From the NCBI RefSeq assembly GCF_027943255.1, contig NC_072897.1, positions 22,320,044 through 22,384,043 on the forward strand: 64,000 bases of DNA. The letters run 5' to 3'. Position numbers and translations under genes: made by a program. The notes beneath the pieces were generated by a model. That model ran no database searches. It was given only the letters and a program-made list of their open reading frames with translations, and had not been told where the DNA came from. Of the stretch, positions 29,371 to 40,827 are shown in pieces; the stretch's first letter is position 1, and each line of letters begins with the position of its first letter. The DNA is from Anastrepha obliqua. Its lineage: Eukaryota; Arthropoda; Insecta; Diptera; Tephritidae.

Positions 29371-30049
29371 CTAGATGCGCTTTTTGTTTGAAAGCGCGGC
29401 TAGAAATTCCTTTCAATACTTCTTAGTATTGCCAATTCCAGGGAACAACTAATAGTCGGAATGGCGTGCTGCAAGAAATAGAGCACAAAAAATAATTGAC
29501 GAAAACAGTTCGTTTTTACGTTGAAGGAAAAATTTCGCGATTTAAATGTAATACATATAATAAATTGTTTAAAATATTATATAATATGTTTTTTGGGTTA
29601 TAATATAATTTTTATGAGACCACTGTCAAATTCAATCACACTTTCCTGAATACATTTTGAATACATGTAATTCCATTGAAAACTGAGTGTTGGTTTTTGT
29701 ATGTAAATATGTATGTTTTTTTAATTTTTTGCTTATTTATGTATTTTATACTCAGTGTGCTTATTTTTTTATACTTATATGTATCTACATCAATGAAAAT
29801 AAGGAAACTGTAAATTCCCAATTTTTGTTTTAAAAAATACCCAATCAATATTTCTCCCGCTGTGGCATTACTGACGGATAGTATAAAAAAGGAGCATTTC
29901 AACAGCGCTTTCACGAGAAAAAGAGTTTCACATTTAGTTATCTCTTTTGCTCTTTCGACAATTTTCAATTTGTCAATGCGCATGTATTAGAGACTAATAA
30001 AATATTTGTCAATGTGTTGGAATTTTTGGCGAAAGTACTCAGCACTGTC
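29371..30049. other. AT-rich spacer, nothing recognised
   Basis: A 115-codon open frame on the minus strand (29983-29636) is AT-driven, has no recognisable motif and is not called. Confidence 0.4.
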
Positions 30050-30300
30050 TTGTAGGGTTACTCTTAAGTTTTGGTGAAAAATGTGTCTGTGGTGATCAGT
30101 CTTCGCGAGACGAGTACCCCTCGAAATTCCATACGTTCCTGTCATTGAGACTTCTCTATATTTTAACGTTCTCTGCGTTTCATTTCATTTTTGACAATTC
30201 ACACTATTCGTAGCTCGTGAGACTTCTCTATACATTAAAGTTCTCTGTGTGTTGAGTTGGAGAGTCTGTCGTATTTTAATGAAATTTGAATTCATTTATA
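30050..30300. repeat. Dispersed repeat, shared with 50950-51066
   Basis: TTTTGGTGAAAAATGTGTCT and the following 110 bp (to TTCTCTATATTTTAACGTTC) are repeated at 50955-51062 with about 12% differences by eye. An inner part, GAGACTTCTCTATA, recurs at 30220-30245. Family unknown. Confidence 0.6.
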
Positions 30301-30589
30301 AAAATATGTGTTTAATATTAATCAATAATATATGCTCCGCTGTATTATGAATTCAAAACTCTTCTGCAATTTCGCATTGTTAAATGTTTTTTTAATCCAT
30401 TTCTTTATTGCGATCCGTTTCTTAAACATTAAAGAATATTTTTACTTAAAGCTATTTAATTCATTTAAGCTTAACAAACCTTTATGGAATATGGTTCGAC
30501 TTAGTGTAAAAGTGACTTGGGAAGATTTTGTCTGGTTTGGCTTAATGCGCCACTCTTTCAACCAATGAGTTATTTTATCAAGTCCTTTC

Positions 30590-31075
30590 TAGAGTTTTTG
30601 GCAGGCCACATGGGGGTGGGAACGTTCTAACTATTGTTTCTTCAGAAGCTGATAGGTCGTATGTGTATAGCAAGTATAGGACGGGGCCCTAATATTCTCT
30701 TGGGGTACACCAACTGAACTTTCACTTATTTTAAACTATTTTTCGCCTTGTTTGACAAAGAGATATCGATTTTCGAGATATGACTTAATAAATATGTAAT
30801 AATTTATTGGTAAAGTGTCTTTTATTTTATAGAGTAAGCCATCATGCAAAGCGCGGTTAAAGGCTTGATATATATCGAGGAAAGCCGCTGTGCAATATTT
30901 TTTTTGTTCAAATGCTTTGTGAATAGTATTCACGAGTCTGTGTACCTTGTACCACGAAACCGAATTGGTGATTTAGGATTATATTTCGTTTTTTAATTAT
31001 AGGTATAATTCTTTTGAGGAAAAGGGAGTCCATTACTTTAAAGGCAATAAACAACAGGCTGATGGGTCGATATGA
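30590..31075 (-). pseudogene. Jockey-type LINE reverse transcriptase relic
   Basis: Minus-strand blocks in shifting frames: RPISLLFIAFKVMDSLFLKR, NIILNHQFGF, YCTAAFLDIYQAFNRALHD and YIFIKSYLENRYLFVKQ, then a degraded VPQ...LGP..Y region. These are RT motifs in the order and spacing found in Jockey-clade elements (FLDI..AF, IKSYL.NRYF). No 5' or 3' end is seen, and it is broken by stops. Confidence 0.72.
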
Positions 31076-31079
31076 TTCG

Positions 31080-33330
31080 ACTTATTCAGCGCTTTTTCCT
31101 GAGGATGATCGCTAGATGAGTCCTGGATCTCGTCGGTATAGTTTAAAAGATGATGCTGATGCGCCTAGGAGGCGGCTCTGGCTCAAGCAGGTGTCTGCAA
31201 GGCAGAAACCGGCTGACCAATTGCCTTTAATGTCGATAGCAACACTTCTTTTTATTTGCTCGAGGTGCTGACGGCAAGCGATTTGAGGATCTTGTTGCGA
31301 TTTTGGACCTTAGGGGCAATTGCGGTTGTAAGCGTTGATAAGGAGAGCAAACTGCCAGAGGTCACACCTAAAATTTTGGGATTGTTTACAGTCGGAATTG
31401 GTGTGTCATCGACTTTTACCCTGAGGGACAGTTTGACCTCCTTTGAGTGGTAAAGAGGGTCCCAGTGGATTTAGCGGGGGAAAGTTGGAGATTCCTCGCA
31501 GTGAAAAAGCGACAAAGGTCGGAGAGGTAGCTGTTCACTTTGGAGCACAGACCATCAATTATCGTGCAGTGGTCAGCGTATGAGACCAGGGAGACTCCCT
31601 CTGGTGGTTGGGGGAGCTTCGAGATATAGAAGTTGAACAGCAAGGGTGAAAGGACACCACCCTGCTCTACAGCTTGCTTAATCTTCCTCTTCTTTAATAT
31701 TTGGTCTCGAAAAATCACTGACGAGTGACGACCGCTCAGGTAGTTTGCGGACCACCTCTTCAGCCCTGGCGGGAGTGTCGGCTGATAAAAATCATCTAAT
31801 GGCGCGGAATGGTTAACTGTATCGGAAGCTTTCTTCAGGTACAACGCTACTAGGACAGTCCTCTTGCAGGGGAAGCTTTGGTTAAGCCCGCGGTTTATCT
31901 GGGCGTTTATGGCGGTGAGTGCAGGGGTGGTGCTATGCACTCGGCGGAAACTGTGCTGATGTGGGGCTGGAGCCATGTGTTTCGTGAAGAGTGGGAGTAG
32001 GAGTACTTTAAGTGTCTTCACTACTGGGGAAAGAAGAGTTATCGGACGATAAGATTCCCCTTGGCTGGCGGGCTTCCCAGGTTTCAGTAGTGGGACCACT
32101 CTCCCTGCTTTCCACTTGTCAGGGATGATGAGAGTGGCCAAGGACAAGTTGAACACCCTTGTGAGACATCCTACTCTCGATGGTCCCAGGTGCTTCAAAA
32201 TCAGCGCGTTTAGTCCGTCAGGGCCAATGGCATTTGAGGATTTTGTTTTGTTGATGGCCTCCCGAACCTCATCACAAGAGGAAGCAAGGCGCACTGTCGT
32301 TCGCTAGTTTGTGCAGTCTTCTGGAGACACGACGCTTGGCCCTTTCGACCGGAGGATGCAGTGTAAAAAGTCGGCTAAAATAGCTCACGCATCTCTTCGG
32401 GTCCGACGAAGGGCAACCGTTGAAAGTGATAGCCACCTTGTCGTTGTGCTTCGGGTTTGACTGGGAACTAACGGTGGACCAGAGCTTGTTCACACGAGTG
32501 GTGAGGCTGCAGGACTTCAGGTGCTCAACCCATTTAGTCCGCTTATGTTGATCTACCAGTTGCCGGATCTCCAAATTGAGATCCCTTATGCGGGGATCTT
32601 CGGAATCTACTTGGCTTGGTGGTCACACTCGTTTGCCAAGCTGGCTGCTTCGGCCGGGAAATGAGGACGAAAGTCCTTGAGCCTTCCAGCAGGGATGAAT
32701 CGAGCCGCAGCAGCTGGGAGCACTTTGCGGAATGCGCATTCGCCTGCACGCACATCGGTGGAAATGGGAAGAACGGCGAAGGTGTCTTCTGTGAATTCCA
32801 CGAAGCCGGCCCAATTGGTTTTTTTAAAGTTAAAATAGGACCGGTGATTCGCGGAAACAAAGTCGGCAGGTCTCTCAATCGAGACGATAATGGGCAAGTG
32901 GTCTGATGCAGGAGATAGCATAGGTCGCCACGTTCTGCTATTTATCGTCTATCTGCTCTGCCAATAGCTGTCCCCTACGATCATTTGGCAGGCTTGAATG
33001 CATAATTCTGGAGCTGAGGGTGTTGAATTTCATGGTGCTGATTGCACGCAATCATTGAAATGCTCGACAGCGTTTACAATGTCTTCATTCACTGGGTGTT
33101 TGAAGTTAATGGTTGAAGTAATAAAGGTTCGGAAATAAGTCCTCTTGGTTTTATTGTTGTGAAGACACTAGTAAGCAATTCAGTTGAATCTTTATTTAAT
33201 GTGACAAATATGGGAGAGGGATCAGAGGATAGTTCGGTTTGGACTCCGGAACATTTAATGCAGACGGGATTTCTCCGGCAGTAGGTTTTAGTGTGGCCGT
33301 ACTGTTGGGAGTTATCTCATTGAAGGATTT
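31080..33330 (-). pseudogene. Jockey-like LINE ORF2 and gag relic, 5'-truncated and frameshifted
   Basis: Endonuclease remnants: SSLPNDRRGQLLAEQIDD (about 32990-32930) and LSPASDHLPIIVSIERPADF (32921 on). The RT in 32294-31416 has KSSNAIGPDGLNALILKHLG, YRPITLLSPVVKTLKVLLLP, GGVLSPLLFNFYISKLPQPP and SLVSYADHCTII; the second Asp of YADD is His, so the RT is dead. 31416-31080 continues in other frames (VKVDDTPIPTVNNPKILGV). At 33330-33240, YGHTKTYCRRNPVCIKCS looks like the zinc knuckle of a Jockey ORF1. It may be one element with an internal deletion or two pieces. Confidence 0.75.
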
Positions 33331-34189
33331 TGCGTTTCGGACGGGGGGGCTCAAAAACATTTTTTGCATTGAACATCATTCACATCATAATTTTCTTTAT
33401 TATTCGGACTTGGTTTTGTTTTGTGTTTCTGTGCTTGATATTGAAGATATTCAATGCTGTATTACCAAACTTTTTTATGCGGCCACGCTCTTTAGGGTAT
33501 GGGAATAACTTTTCGCCCCTGTTAAAGAAATAATACGATTTTTGTGTTCGCTCTAGTAATATTATATATTATAGTATACTGGTGATTTGTAGGTGTTGAA
33601 AATTCTTCACTGTTTTGTGAAGGTGTTGTATTATATTAAATTTTTAAAAAACACTTTACTTAGGGTGGAAGCGCGAAATAAAACGAATATTGCCTGTGGA
33701 AGCGTTATTAAAAAATTAAACCGCACTCGTCCGATTACAATTCCAAAAAGTGAATTTATTTTCCATGTTCAGTCCTTATTAAGCCTAAAACTAAGATACA
33801 AGAAATAGCGGAAATGGAAGAACAGTATGTGGAGAGTTAGAGAGAGTATGCAGTTAAGTAAATAGAAATAGGAAGAACGGAAAGTATAGCTGTAGAAATA
33901 GAGTCAATGCTCGGAAGTAAATAGAAACAAGTAAAGAAATAGCGACAGCGAGAAACAGTAAAGTATACTATATACTTATAAATATAAAATATAAAAGAAC
34001 TTAATATTAAGATTGAATACATTTTCATTATTTAAATTCAATATTATATTAATTTATTCTACTCTATTATTATTTCATTATTTTATTAGAATAGTTTGCC
34101 AGAATATGGCTTAACAGGTGTACATGTGTGGTCTTGATCGCAGTAGTTGACATTCATTTGAAGCGTAAAGATCCTTTTTTATCTGTCAT
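33331..34189. other. AT-rich spacer, nothing recognised
   Basis: Purine-rich stretch at 33810-33970 with repeated AGAAATAG and AAGTAAATAGAAA motifs; no gene is supported. Confidence 0.4.
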
Positions 34190-34800
34190 CAAAAATGTCT
34201 ACGTAACGTCCCGAAAACAGCATTTGCGGGAAGTCATGCTTTATTAACACCTTTGAAAAAAAAAAACGTGAAGCTGAAAAGTGTCGTATATTGATCAATA
34301 TTTACCGTAGTTACGTTCCATCAAATACAACTCTTGGTTTCAACGCTTCCAAAGTGGCAATTTCGACGTGCGTGATAAAGCTCATGAAGGGCACCGATAA
34401 AATTCGAAGATACTTAACTACAACAAATATTGGATGAAGACGAATGTCCAACCCTTGATGATATATCTAAAAAGTTGGATGTGGACAGATCCACCGTCGG
34501 CAAACGTTTGAACGCGATGGGAATGGTCCAGAAAGCAGGTAACTGGGTGCATCAAGAGTTGACGGAGATGTATATCGAGAGACGTTCGGTGACGTGTGAA
34601 ATGCTTCTTGAACGGCAGAAAAGAAAATATTTTCTACATCGCATCGTTATATTTTGATAACCTAAAGCGTCGAAAATGTTGAAGCCTGCAGTAAGCCCTT
34701 TTTGGAGAGCGGTTCACATCTTACGAGAGTATCGCAAACTGGCTCAATGAATGAATCAAGTCAAAAGAACTCAAAATTTTCGTTGTTTCGCATAGTATCG
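34190..34800 (+). pseudogene. Mariner relic, internally deleted
   Basis: Frames with stops spell a degraded N-terminus, then LDVDRSTVGKRLNAMGMVQK and GNWVHQELTEMYIERRSVTC, MLLERQKRKYFLHRIV, matching the helix-turn-helix end and linker of the mariner at 16803-18059. The catalytic core is missing; a C-terminal piece, TSYESIANWLNE, follows at about 34720. No TIRs recognised. Confidence 0.75.
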
Positions 34801-34854
34801 TGTATTATTTAAATGTTTAAACAATCCGTAACTTTGGCTGAAGAGGGGCTTAAG

Positions 34855-36240
34855 TCACTAGATTCATTCTCAGAGGAACGCCGCAGGGTGGTGTCCTTTC
34901 GCCTCTACTTTGGCTAGTTGCTATTGAGGAAGTTCTGTTAATGATAAATAAGGGTGGGGTTAAGGCAGTAGCATACGCCGATGACTTGGTCCTGATGGTA
35001 TCGGGACCGTTTCTCTCAGTCATAGCTGAGGTTTTGGAAAGGTCACTGGCTGTACTCCGTCGCTGGGATGCTACTTGCGGCCTCCGAGTCAACTCTGATA
35101 AAAGCTGAGCTCGTGCTGTATACCAGAAAATATAAACCTCCTACCTTTCCACTTCCCAAATTAAGCAACCACGTTCTCCCGCTCTCATCGGAAGTTAGGT
35201 AGTTTGGAGTGATACTTGACTCTAAACTCCATTGGAAGCTACACATTGAAAATCGGGTAAAGAAGGCCCGTATGGATTTCTACTCCTGCAAATTTATGTT
35301 CGGTAAAAAATGGGGACTCAAGCCACAGGTGGTGCTGTGGAGGAACAACGTAGTGGTTTTGTCAATAGTTCGGTGGGATGCTCTTCGGAAGTGCTATAAT
35401 ATGACTAAACTGGGAAGGGTGCAAAGGAAAAAGGAGCATGTAAAACTAGCCCCTATGTTGCCCTGAATGTCCTTTTGCACTTACTACCCATTGACTTTCA
35501 CGTTATTTCCATCGCAGCTCAAAGTACAATCAGTTTAAAGGAGGTTGGCCTTTGGAGGTCATGGTAGCATTTTCGGGCAGTTAACACCATATTTTTCCGA
35601 ACTACGAACAGATCTCTCTATCCGCAAACTAGAGTTTGAGGGTCGTGCTAGGGAGATCTTTCCAAATAGGTAAGATTGGATCGAGGGGCAAAAACGCACC
35701 TCTATCTTCACTGACGGGTCCAAGATGGAAACGGGAGTCGGAGTAGGAGTTTTCTCTTAATCAACCAATTTATCTATCTCTTTTAAACAGCCGACTATTG
35801 TTAGTGTTTTTCAAGCAAAAGTCTTTGCGATCCGGCAGGCATGCATAATGCTTAGGGAGCGTGGGAGCGAGGAAGATTTTAAAATTTTCTCCGATAGTGA
35901 AACCGGGATCAAGGTTCTGACGACATCATGGTGTAGAACGAAACTAGTAAGCTCCTGTGAAGAGGAGATCAAATCTAACATTTTTCTAATTTCGATTCCA
36001 GGACATGGGAACATAGAGAAAAATGAAATTGCTGATGAGCTTGCCAGGAAGGTGACTGAATTGGCCTCAGAGACCTCCTACCCGGGCATCCGCATCCCCC
36101 TGACAGTTGTTAAAGGGGAACTACACAAATAATTTCTCAGGAAAGCGCAGAACAGATGGAACTCCATTTCTTCATGTGCTAAGATCACTGGGTGCTCCTT
36201 TCTGCGACAGCCTAGGCAGTATGCCAACATAACTCCCATC
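34855..36240 (+). pseudogene. RNase H LINE ORF2 fragment, plus strand
   Basis: Begins within RT: GTPQGGVLSPLLWLVAIEEV and AVAYADDLVLMVSGP (34870-35010, YADD intact), then a RT thumb region (VILDSKLHWKLHIENRVKKA, 35205-35270), an RNase H with IFTDGSKMETGVGVGVFS (35705), IFSDSETGIKVL and SIPGHGNIEKNEIADELARK (35990-36050), then AKITGCSFLRQPRQYANITP. Several frameshifts and stops. 5'-truncated, like most LINE copies; no tandem-repeat tail found. Confidence 0.78.
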
Positions 36241-36265
36241 ACTCTTCTCCATTATATCAACAGCT

Positions 36266-36526
36266 CTAGCTGACTGCCTGTTGGCGGCAGAATCTTTTCA
36301 ATTGAGTTAAAGGTGGGAGTATGGCATTGGGTGCTCCATGTGCTTGAGAGAGGTATTGGACTCGCCTGTTGTTGCTTCTGTTGTGTAATTTGTCGTTGTG
36401 TGGTGATTGTTGAAAATTTTGCCGCATGTGAATGTTTTTTGGGGTGTTTTGTTGTAATTGTTTCTGCAACTGTTGTTGTTTTTTGATTGCACCACACCCA
36501 TAAGGAGGGGAGTGGCCAGTCGGCAT
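36266..36526 (-). other. Glutamine-rich ORF beside the receptor fragment
   Basis: 86-codon frame, MPTGHSPPYGCGAIKKQQQL and further Q/N/H-rich residues, ending at 36266. It lies downstream of, and in the same direction as, the glutamate-receptor fragment. It could be a remnant of that gene's cytoplasmic tail, or a chance low-complexity frame. I cannot decide. Confidence 0.3.
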
Positions 36527-36632
36527 TTTTTTAATTTTTTGGGTTTCTTGTTTAAGTTTTTGTTTTTTTAGCTGTGAAATGTCCTTTGGAAACCGAAATC
36601 AAATAATATGCTTAATTTTTTATCTTCTTTAT

Positions 36633-36840
36633 CTAAGGGTGGAAAGTTGCAGTTTTTTGTTTCTGTTTGTTATTATTTTTACGTTGACAAGTATCTCCTG
36701 CGTTTTCCACCACTTGTCGTACAACATCTATATATTGCCCTTCTCTTGAAGTTTTAGTATAGACTGGGAAATTTTGTCACGCCATGGTGATCCTTTTGGT
36801 GTAGCGATACCATAACCAATAAAGCCAGTATTATGCTCAG
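36633..36840 (-). pseudogene. Ionotropic glutamate receptor (kainate type) ligand-binding fragment
   Basis: Minus-strand translation from 36840 reads [20 protein letters not shown], then [15 protein letters not shown], an in-frame TAG, MLYDKWWK, and after a one-base loss NAGDTCQRKNN, ending with a stop at 36633. [25 protein letters not shown] and YDKWWKN are hallmark segments at the end of the S2 ligand-binding lobe of insect kainate-type glutamate receptors. The fourth membrane segment that should follow is not visible. The stop and frameshift show that this piece is dead. It is the only host-gene-like sequence in the window. Whether it is a decayed duplicate or a fragment carried by a transposon is open. 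Confidence 0.72.
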
Positions 36841-37052
36841 AGAACTTAGATCTCAGAAAACATATAAGTAGATTCGTTATTAACCTGCAGTAAATCGCAC
36901 TTAAAATATATGAATGCGTAACTGACCGATTTCTGGCTTAGATGACGATTAACCTGCAAAATACATCATTTTCTTTGAGTTGGCCATTTCAAGGCGACTT
37001 TCGCTAAAAATTAAAGGCCACTTTAGCTTTCATACAATAAACCACATGGAGG
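36841..37052. other. Spacer, nothing recognised
   Basis: No ORF or repeat that can be named. Confidence 0.3.
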
Positions 37053-37266
37053 CGGCCGCCGTAGCCGAATGGGTTGTTGCGTGATTACCATTCGGAACTC
37101 ACAGAGAGAACGTAGGTTCGAATCTCGGTGATACACCAAAATTAAGAAACACATTTTTCTAATAGCGGTCTCCCCTCGGCAGGCAATGGCAAACCTCCGA
37201 GTGAATTTCTGCCATGAAAAAGCTCCTCATAAAAAATATCTGCCGTTCGGAGTCGGCTTGAAACGG
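37053..37266 (+). repeat. tRNA-derived SINE, 3' part missing
   Basis: Starts GGCGGCCGCCGTAGCCGAAT (box A TAGCCGAATGGG), box B GGTTCGAATCTCGG at 37112-37125, then a body with CCCCTCGGCAGGCAATGGCA and AAAGCTCCTCATAAA, and stops after GAGTCGGCTTGAAAC. The RTE-like 3' tail seen in the copy at 45232 is absent. Confidence 0.85.
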
Positions 37267-37709
37267 GGAAGTTAATAATTTCCTTTAGCAAATAAGATTT
37301 GATGTTTCAAAGAAAGCACCTTTCCAATAAATACAGCGATGAAAACTTCCATGGTATAAACAACCATTAGCATGAAATTCCTTCACCAATTGAAACGTTT
37401 CGGCAGAATTTGTGCTAAGCGAGGCAAAACTGTATATAAACTCTTTGTTCGATGTTGATTTTTATACTATTGTCACACAACGAAACCATTGCTTGAGACA
37501 CAATAACTTCGCTTCTATTCAATATGTAATACATGTTCTCTCTAGAAATACCTGTTTTTATAAAGTTAATTTTTGCTTACATAAACATTTTTGGATATAA
37601 GTCACGCGGTAGCTGGAATAACGGTGTATTCCAAAAAATCAAAATATTGAACAAACCGATTTTAAAATTTCACTTTACAATTTGTTCTAATGTGATAATG
37701 TTTATGTAT
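37267..37709. other. AT-rich spacer, nothing recognised
   Basis: No supported feature. Confidence 0.3.
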
Positions 37710-38700
37710 ACAAGGGGCGTCCAAAAATTATCGCGAATTTTGAATTTTCGCAGGTAAGGTATATTCGAATTTCGATTTTTTTGTGGCGATTTTGCGGCAA
37801 TTTTGAATGTTCAGTTAATTGTCGACAGCTGCTTTGTTTGCACGTGTTTCGGCTCGTCTTTGATTTTTACCTATTTAAAAAGATGGATCAGATGAATAAC
37901 CTGCATCAAATTTTTTGTCATAAACGAAATTAAGTGCGCGGATGCATTCCGAATGTTGACTGTGTCCTACGGAGAAAGCTACGTTTATCGGTGGTACAAA
38001 ATGTTCTCAGAAGGCCGAGAAGATGTGAACGACGAAAAGCGTGCCGGATGCCCGAACACTTCAACAACAGACGAAAAAAATGATGAAGTGAAGAAAATGG
38101 AATTGGCCAATTGTCGAATCACCGTTAGAGAAGTTGCTGAGGACCTAGACATATCGATTGGCTCGTGCCATTAAATTTTTTTCAATGATTTAGGCATGAG
38201 ACGGGTCGTCGCAAAATTCGGACCAAAACTGCTCAATTTCGACCAAAAGCAGCATCGTATGAACATTGCTAATGAGATGTTGGACTCTGCCGCGATGACC
38301 CAAATTTGCTCTAGAGGGTCATAACTGGTGACGAATCGTGGGCTTATGGTTATGACGTGGAAACCAAAGCTCAATCATCTCAATGGAAGCTGCCGCGTGG
38401 ACCAAGACCGAAAAAAGCGCGCCAAGTTCGGTCGAATTTAAATGTTTTGCTTACCGTTTTCTTCGATTGCAGGAGCATCATGCGTTCTTGCCACAGGGTA
38501 AAACGGTCAATAAGGAATATTACCTGCAAATTATGCACGATTTACGCGACGCCAGAAACGCCCGGATTTGTGGAAGAACAAAAATTGGGTCTTGCATCAC
38601 GATAACGCCCCCGCTCACACATCGTTGCTTGCGCGCGACTTTTTGACCAAAAACAACACACTAATGTTGCCACAGCTACCGTATTCCCCAGATCTGGCCC
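37710..38700 (+). pseudogene. Mariner relic with 5' end, truncated 3' end
   Basis: The left end ACAAGGGGCGTCCAAAAATT looks like a mariner TIR. Degraded transposase follows: SYVYRWYKMFSEGREDVNDE (37980), NCRITVREVAEDLDISIGS, then in other frames VITGDESWAYGYDVETKAQS (first catalytic D, about 38320-38370), FLPQGKTVNKEYYLQIM, LHHDNAPAHTSLLARDF (38598-38645) and LPQLPYSPDLAPE at about 38670-38705, where the sequence switches to an env relic. All three catalytic aspartates can be read, but in a frame broken by several indels and stops. Confidence 0.82.
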
Positions 38701-38709
38701 CAGAGGTCC

Positions 38710-39240
38710 ATGAAAGGACGACGCTTATTGTTGTTTGTTAGAACCTTATAATTTTCGAGTTTTATGGGGAAAGTTCCTTTAATTTGTAAATCTTCTTCGT
38801 TACAGTTCTGTTTAAGATTTTGGTAATAATTTTTGAATATAATTAACCCGGGAAGTATTTCTACTACTTCTTCCGTTTAAAATCTTCCATAGGACAGTTA
38901 GCTTCTTTATATTCTAAGTTATCTTGAAAAAGGCTCAAATATTCTTTGCTTTGATCAGTAAGTATTGTATGCGGTTTTAATGCTAATGTTTTATTTTTAA
39001 TATCCGGAATTCGTTCGGAAGTGATTTTGCTAAGAGTGTATTTTGAATATAGGGGTATTTTGAAAATTAATTATATATTTTCGTCGTGAAGAGCCACAGA
39101 CACTTTTATGTTTGTGTAGCTGTCAAAATCTGTTATAAGGTCAGTTTCCTTTGGCGTTAAAATGTCTGTGGGGATAATTCCAAGTTTGCTAGAAAAAATT
39201 ACCCTATGTCATCGATGTGATGAATTTGTAAATTTTGTAA
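38710..39240 (-). pseudogene. Errantivirus env relic, minus strand
   Basis: Minus-strand frames give IPTDILTPKETDLITDFDSY with TNIKVSVALHDENIYII (39190-39080) and IFKNYYQNLKQNCNEEDLQI (38830-38770). The same two blocks, in the same order, occur in the env region of the plus-strand errantivirus at about 57485-57960. It is a decayed piece of the membrane-fusion env gene of a 17.6/297-like endogenous element. Stops between blocks; no LTR attached. Confidence 0.62.
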
Positions 39241-39499
39241 AAGGATTGTCTCTGTCTGTCTGTATTTTCTTTTGTGTTTAACGTGAGATTTATAGTACTT
39301 GTGTCCAGTTCTTATTGTCTGTAGATGGGCCTGGTTGGTTGGTTGGTTGGTTTAAGGGTGACCCCGCATCGGAGTGCCACATATACCGCAAGTTGGGTCC
39401 GTTGTGTTGCCCTGGAGCTCATTATTTTATATGATTTCCCCACCTAACCGAGATTTTTATTATAGATGGTCGAAAATATTAATTCGTTTCGAGAATTTA

Positions 39500-40827
39500 A
39501 TGAGAGATTCAATTTTCAGTCCGAGAGTGCTGAAAGATTGTCAATTGTTGGAGAGCCTAGAAGAGCGAGTCGACTTCTGGCTAGGGCGGGACAACTGCAC
39601 AGCAAATGCCTGCTCGATACTTCCTCATCTTCGTCCTCGCAGTATCTGCCCAGGTCGTTTTGAAGAACCCCGAGCCGACGTGCGTGAGTGCCCAAAAGGC
39701 AGTGGCCGGTGATAAGAGATATTATATGTCTTAGTTCGTGTTTCGGTAGACTTATAAGGGTTTTTGTTTGTTTCAGATTGTAGGATGGCCACATTTGTCT
39801 GGTCGTAACGCAAGTAGTTTCCACTCGCCACCTCCGATTATTTTACATGTTGCGAGCAGAATGTGGATTGTGGGTAAGTTACTAATATTTGATTGTGCAG
39901 CTCCAGCTCTCGCGAGCTCATCAGCTTTGCAGTTACCTTGGAATCCACTGTGGCCCGGTATCCAGATAACTTGGACAGAATTCTGAACACTTATCTCACT
40001 AAGAGATAAGAGACAGGATCGAACCACATCTGAGTGGGTATAAGAGGAGCTGAGTGCTCAAACGGCCGCTTGACTGTCAGTGAAAAAGCGGATATCCTCC
40101 AGTGATGTTCTCTTTTCTAAGACAGTTTTCGCAGCATACCAGATAGCGCATACTTCCGCTTCGAATACACTACCGTAATCGGGTAATCTAAATGATAGGT
40201 TGATGTAAGGGGAATTCGAAAACATTCCAAATCCCACTTTACCGTCTTGTTTTGAACCATCTGTATATATAATCAGAGAGCCATGGATTTCGGTAAGATT
40301 TGTTTTCCATTCTTCCCTGGTTGGGAGTGAACAGGAGAATAGCAAGGGTGGTGATGGAAGACTTACATGATAGTCTATGTCGGAAGAGATAACAGTGTTC
40401 CTGTTCAGTAACGCCGAAATCCTAAGATACTTTTTCCATTTCGTTTTCGCTGCAATCGCTTTGCCAGCCAGATCGATAGGGAACAAGTGAAGCAACGTAT
40501 TTAGAGCCTTAGTATATGTTGTGCTTAAGCATCCTGTTATCAGGAGCCAGGCTGTTCTTTGGACTCGATCAATTGTGGCTACTCTACACCGTTTTTCGAG
40601 TGCTGTCCACCATACAACCACACCGTAGAAGAGTATCGGTTTGATGATCGAGGTATATATCCAATAGATGATCCGAAGTGAAAAACCCCAGGTTTTGCCT
40701 ATAGCTTTCTTACAAGTATATAGAGCTATGAAAGCTTTTTTACATCTGTTTTCAATGTTGAATTTCCAACTCAATTTCCTATCTAGAATAACTCCTTGAT
40801 ATTTAGCTGAATCTGATAGAAGTAATG
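39500..40827 (-). pseudogene. LINE C ORF2, C-terminal half
   Basis: 40774-40058: NIENRCKKAFIALYTCKKAI, KPILFYGVVVWWTALEKR and an RNase H start SLIIYTDGSKQDGKVGFGMF with FFTDSQAAV. 40027-39773: VQVIWIPGHSGFQGNCKADE (RNase H end). 39824-39516: ITGHCLLGTHARRLGVLQND and CEDEDEEVSSRHLLCSCPAL (C-terminal zinc motif). Frame breaks at about 40058-40030 and 39800. The 5' neighbour of this piece is RTE copy 2, which sits inside the RT/RNase H linker. Confidence 0.82.

Noticed and set aside
29636..29983. 115-aa ORF on the minus strand
   Set aside because: AT-rich, lysine/isoleucine-rich, no motif, no supporting context.
30050..30300. Solo LTR
   Set aside because: Shared with 50955-51062, but no terminal motif, target duplication or adjoining primer-binding site is visible.
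33239..33533. Plus-strand ORFs of 67-89 aa
   Set aside because: The opposite strand reads as a Jockey zinc-knuckle region, so these frames are antisense.
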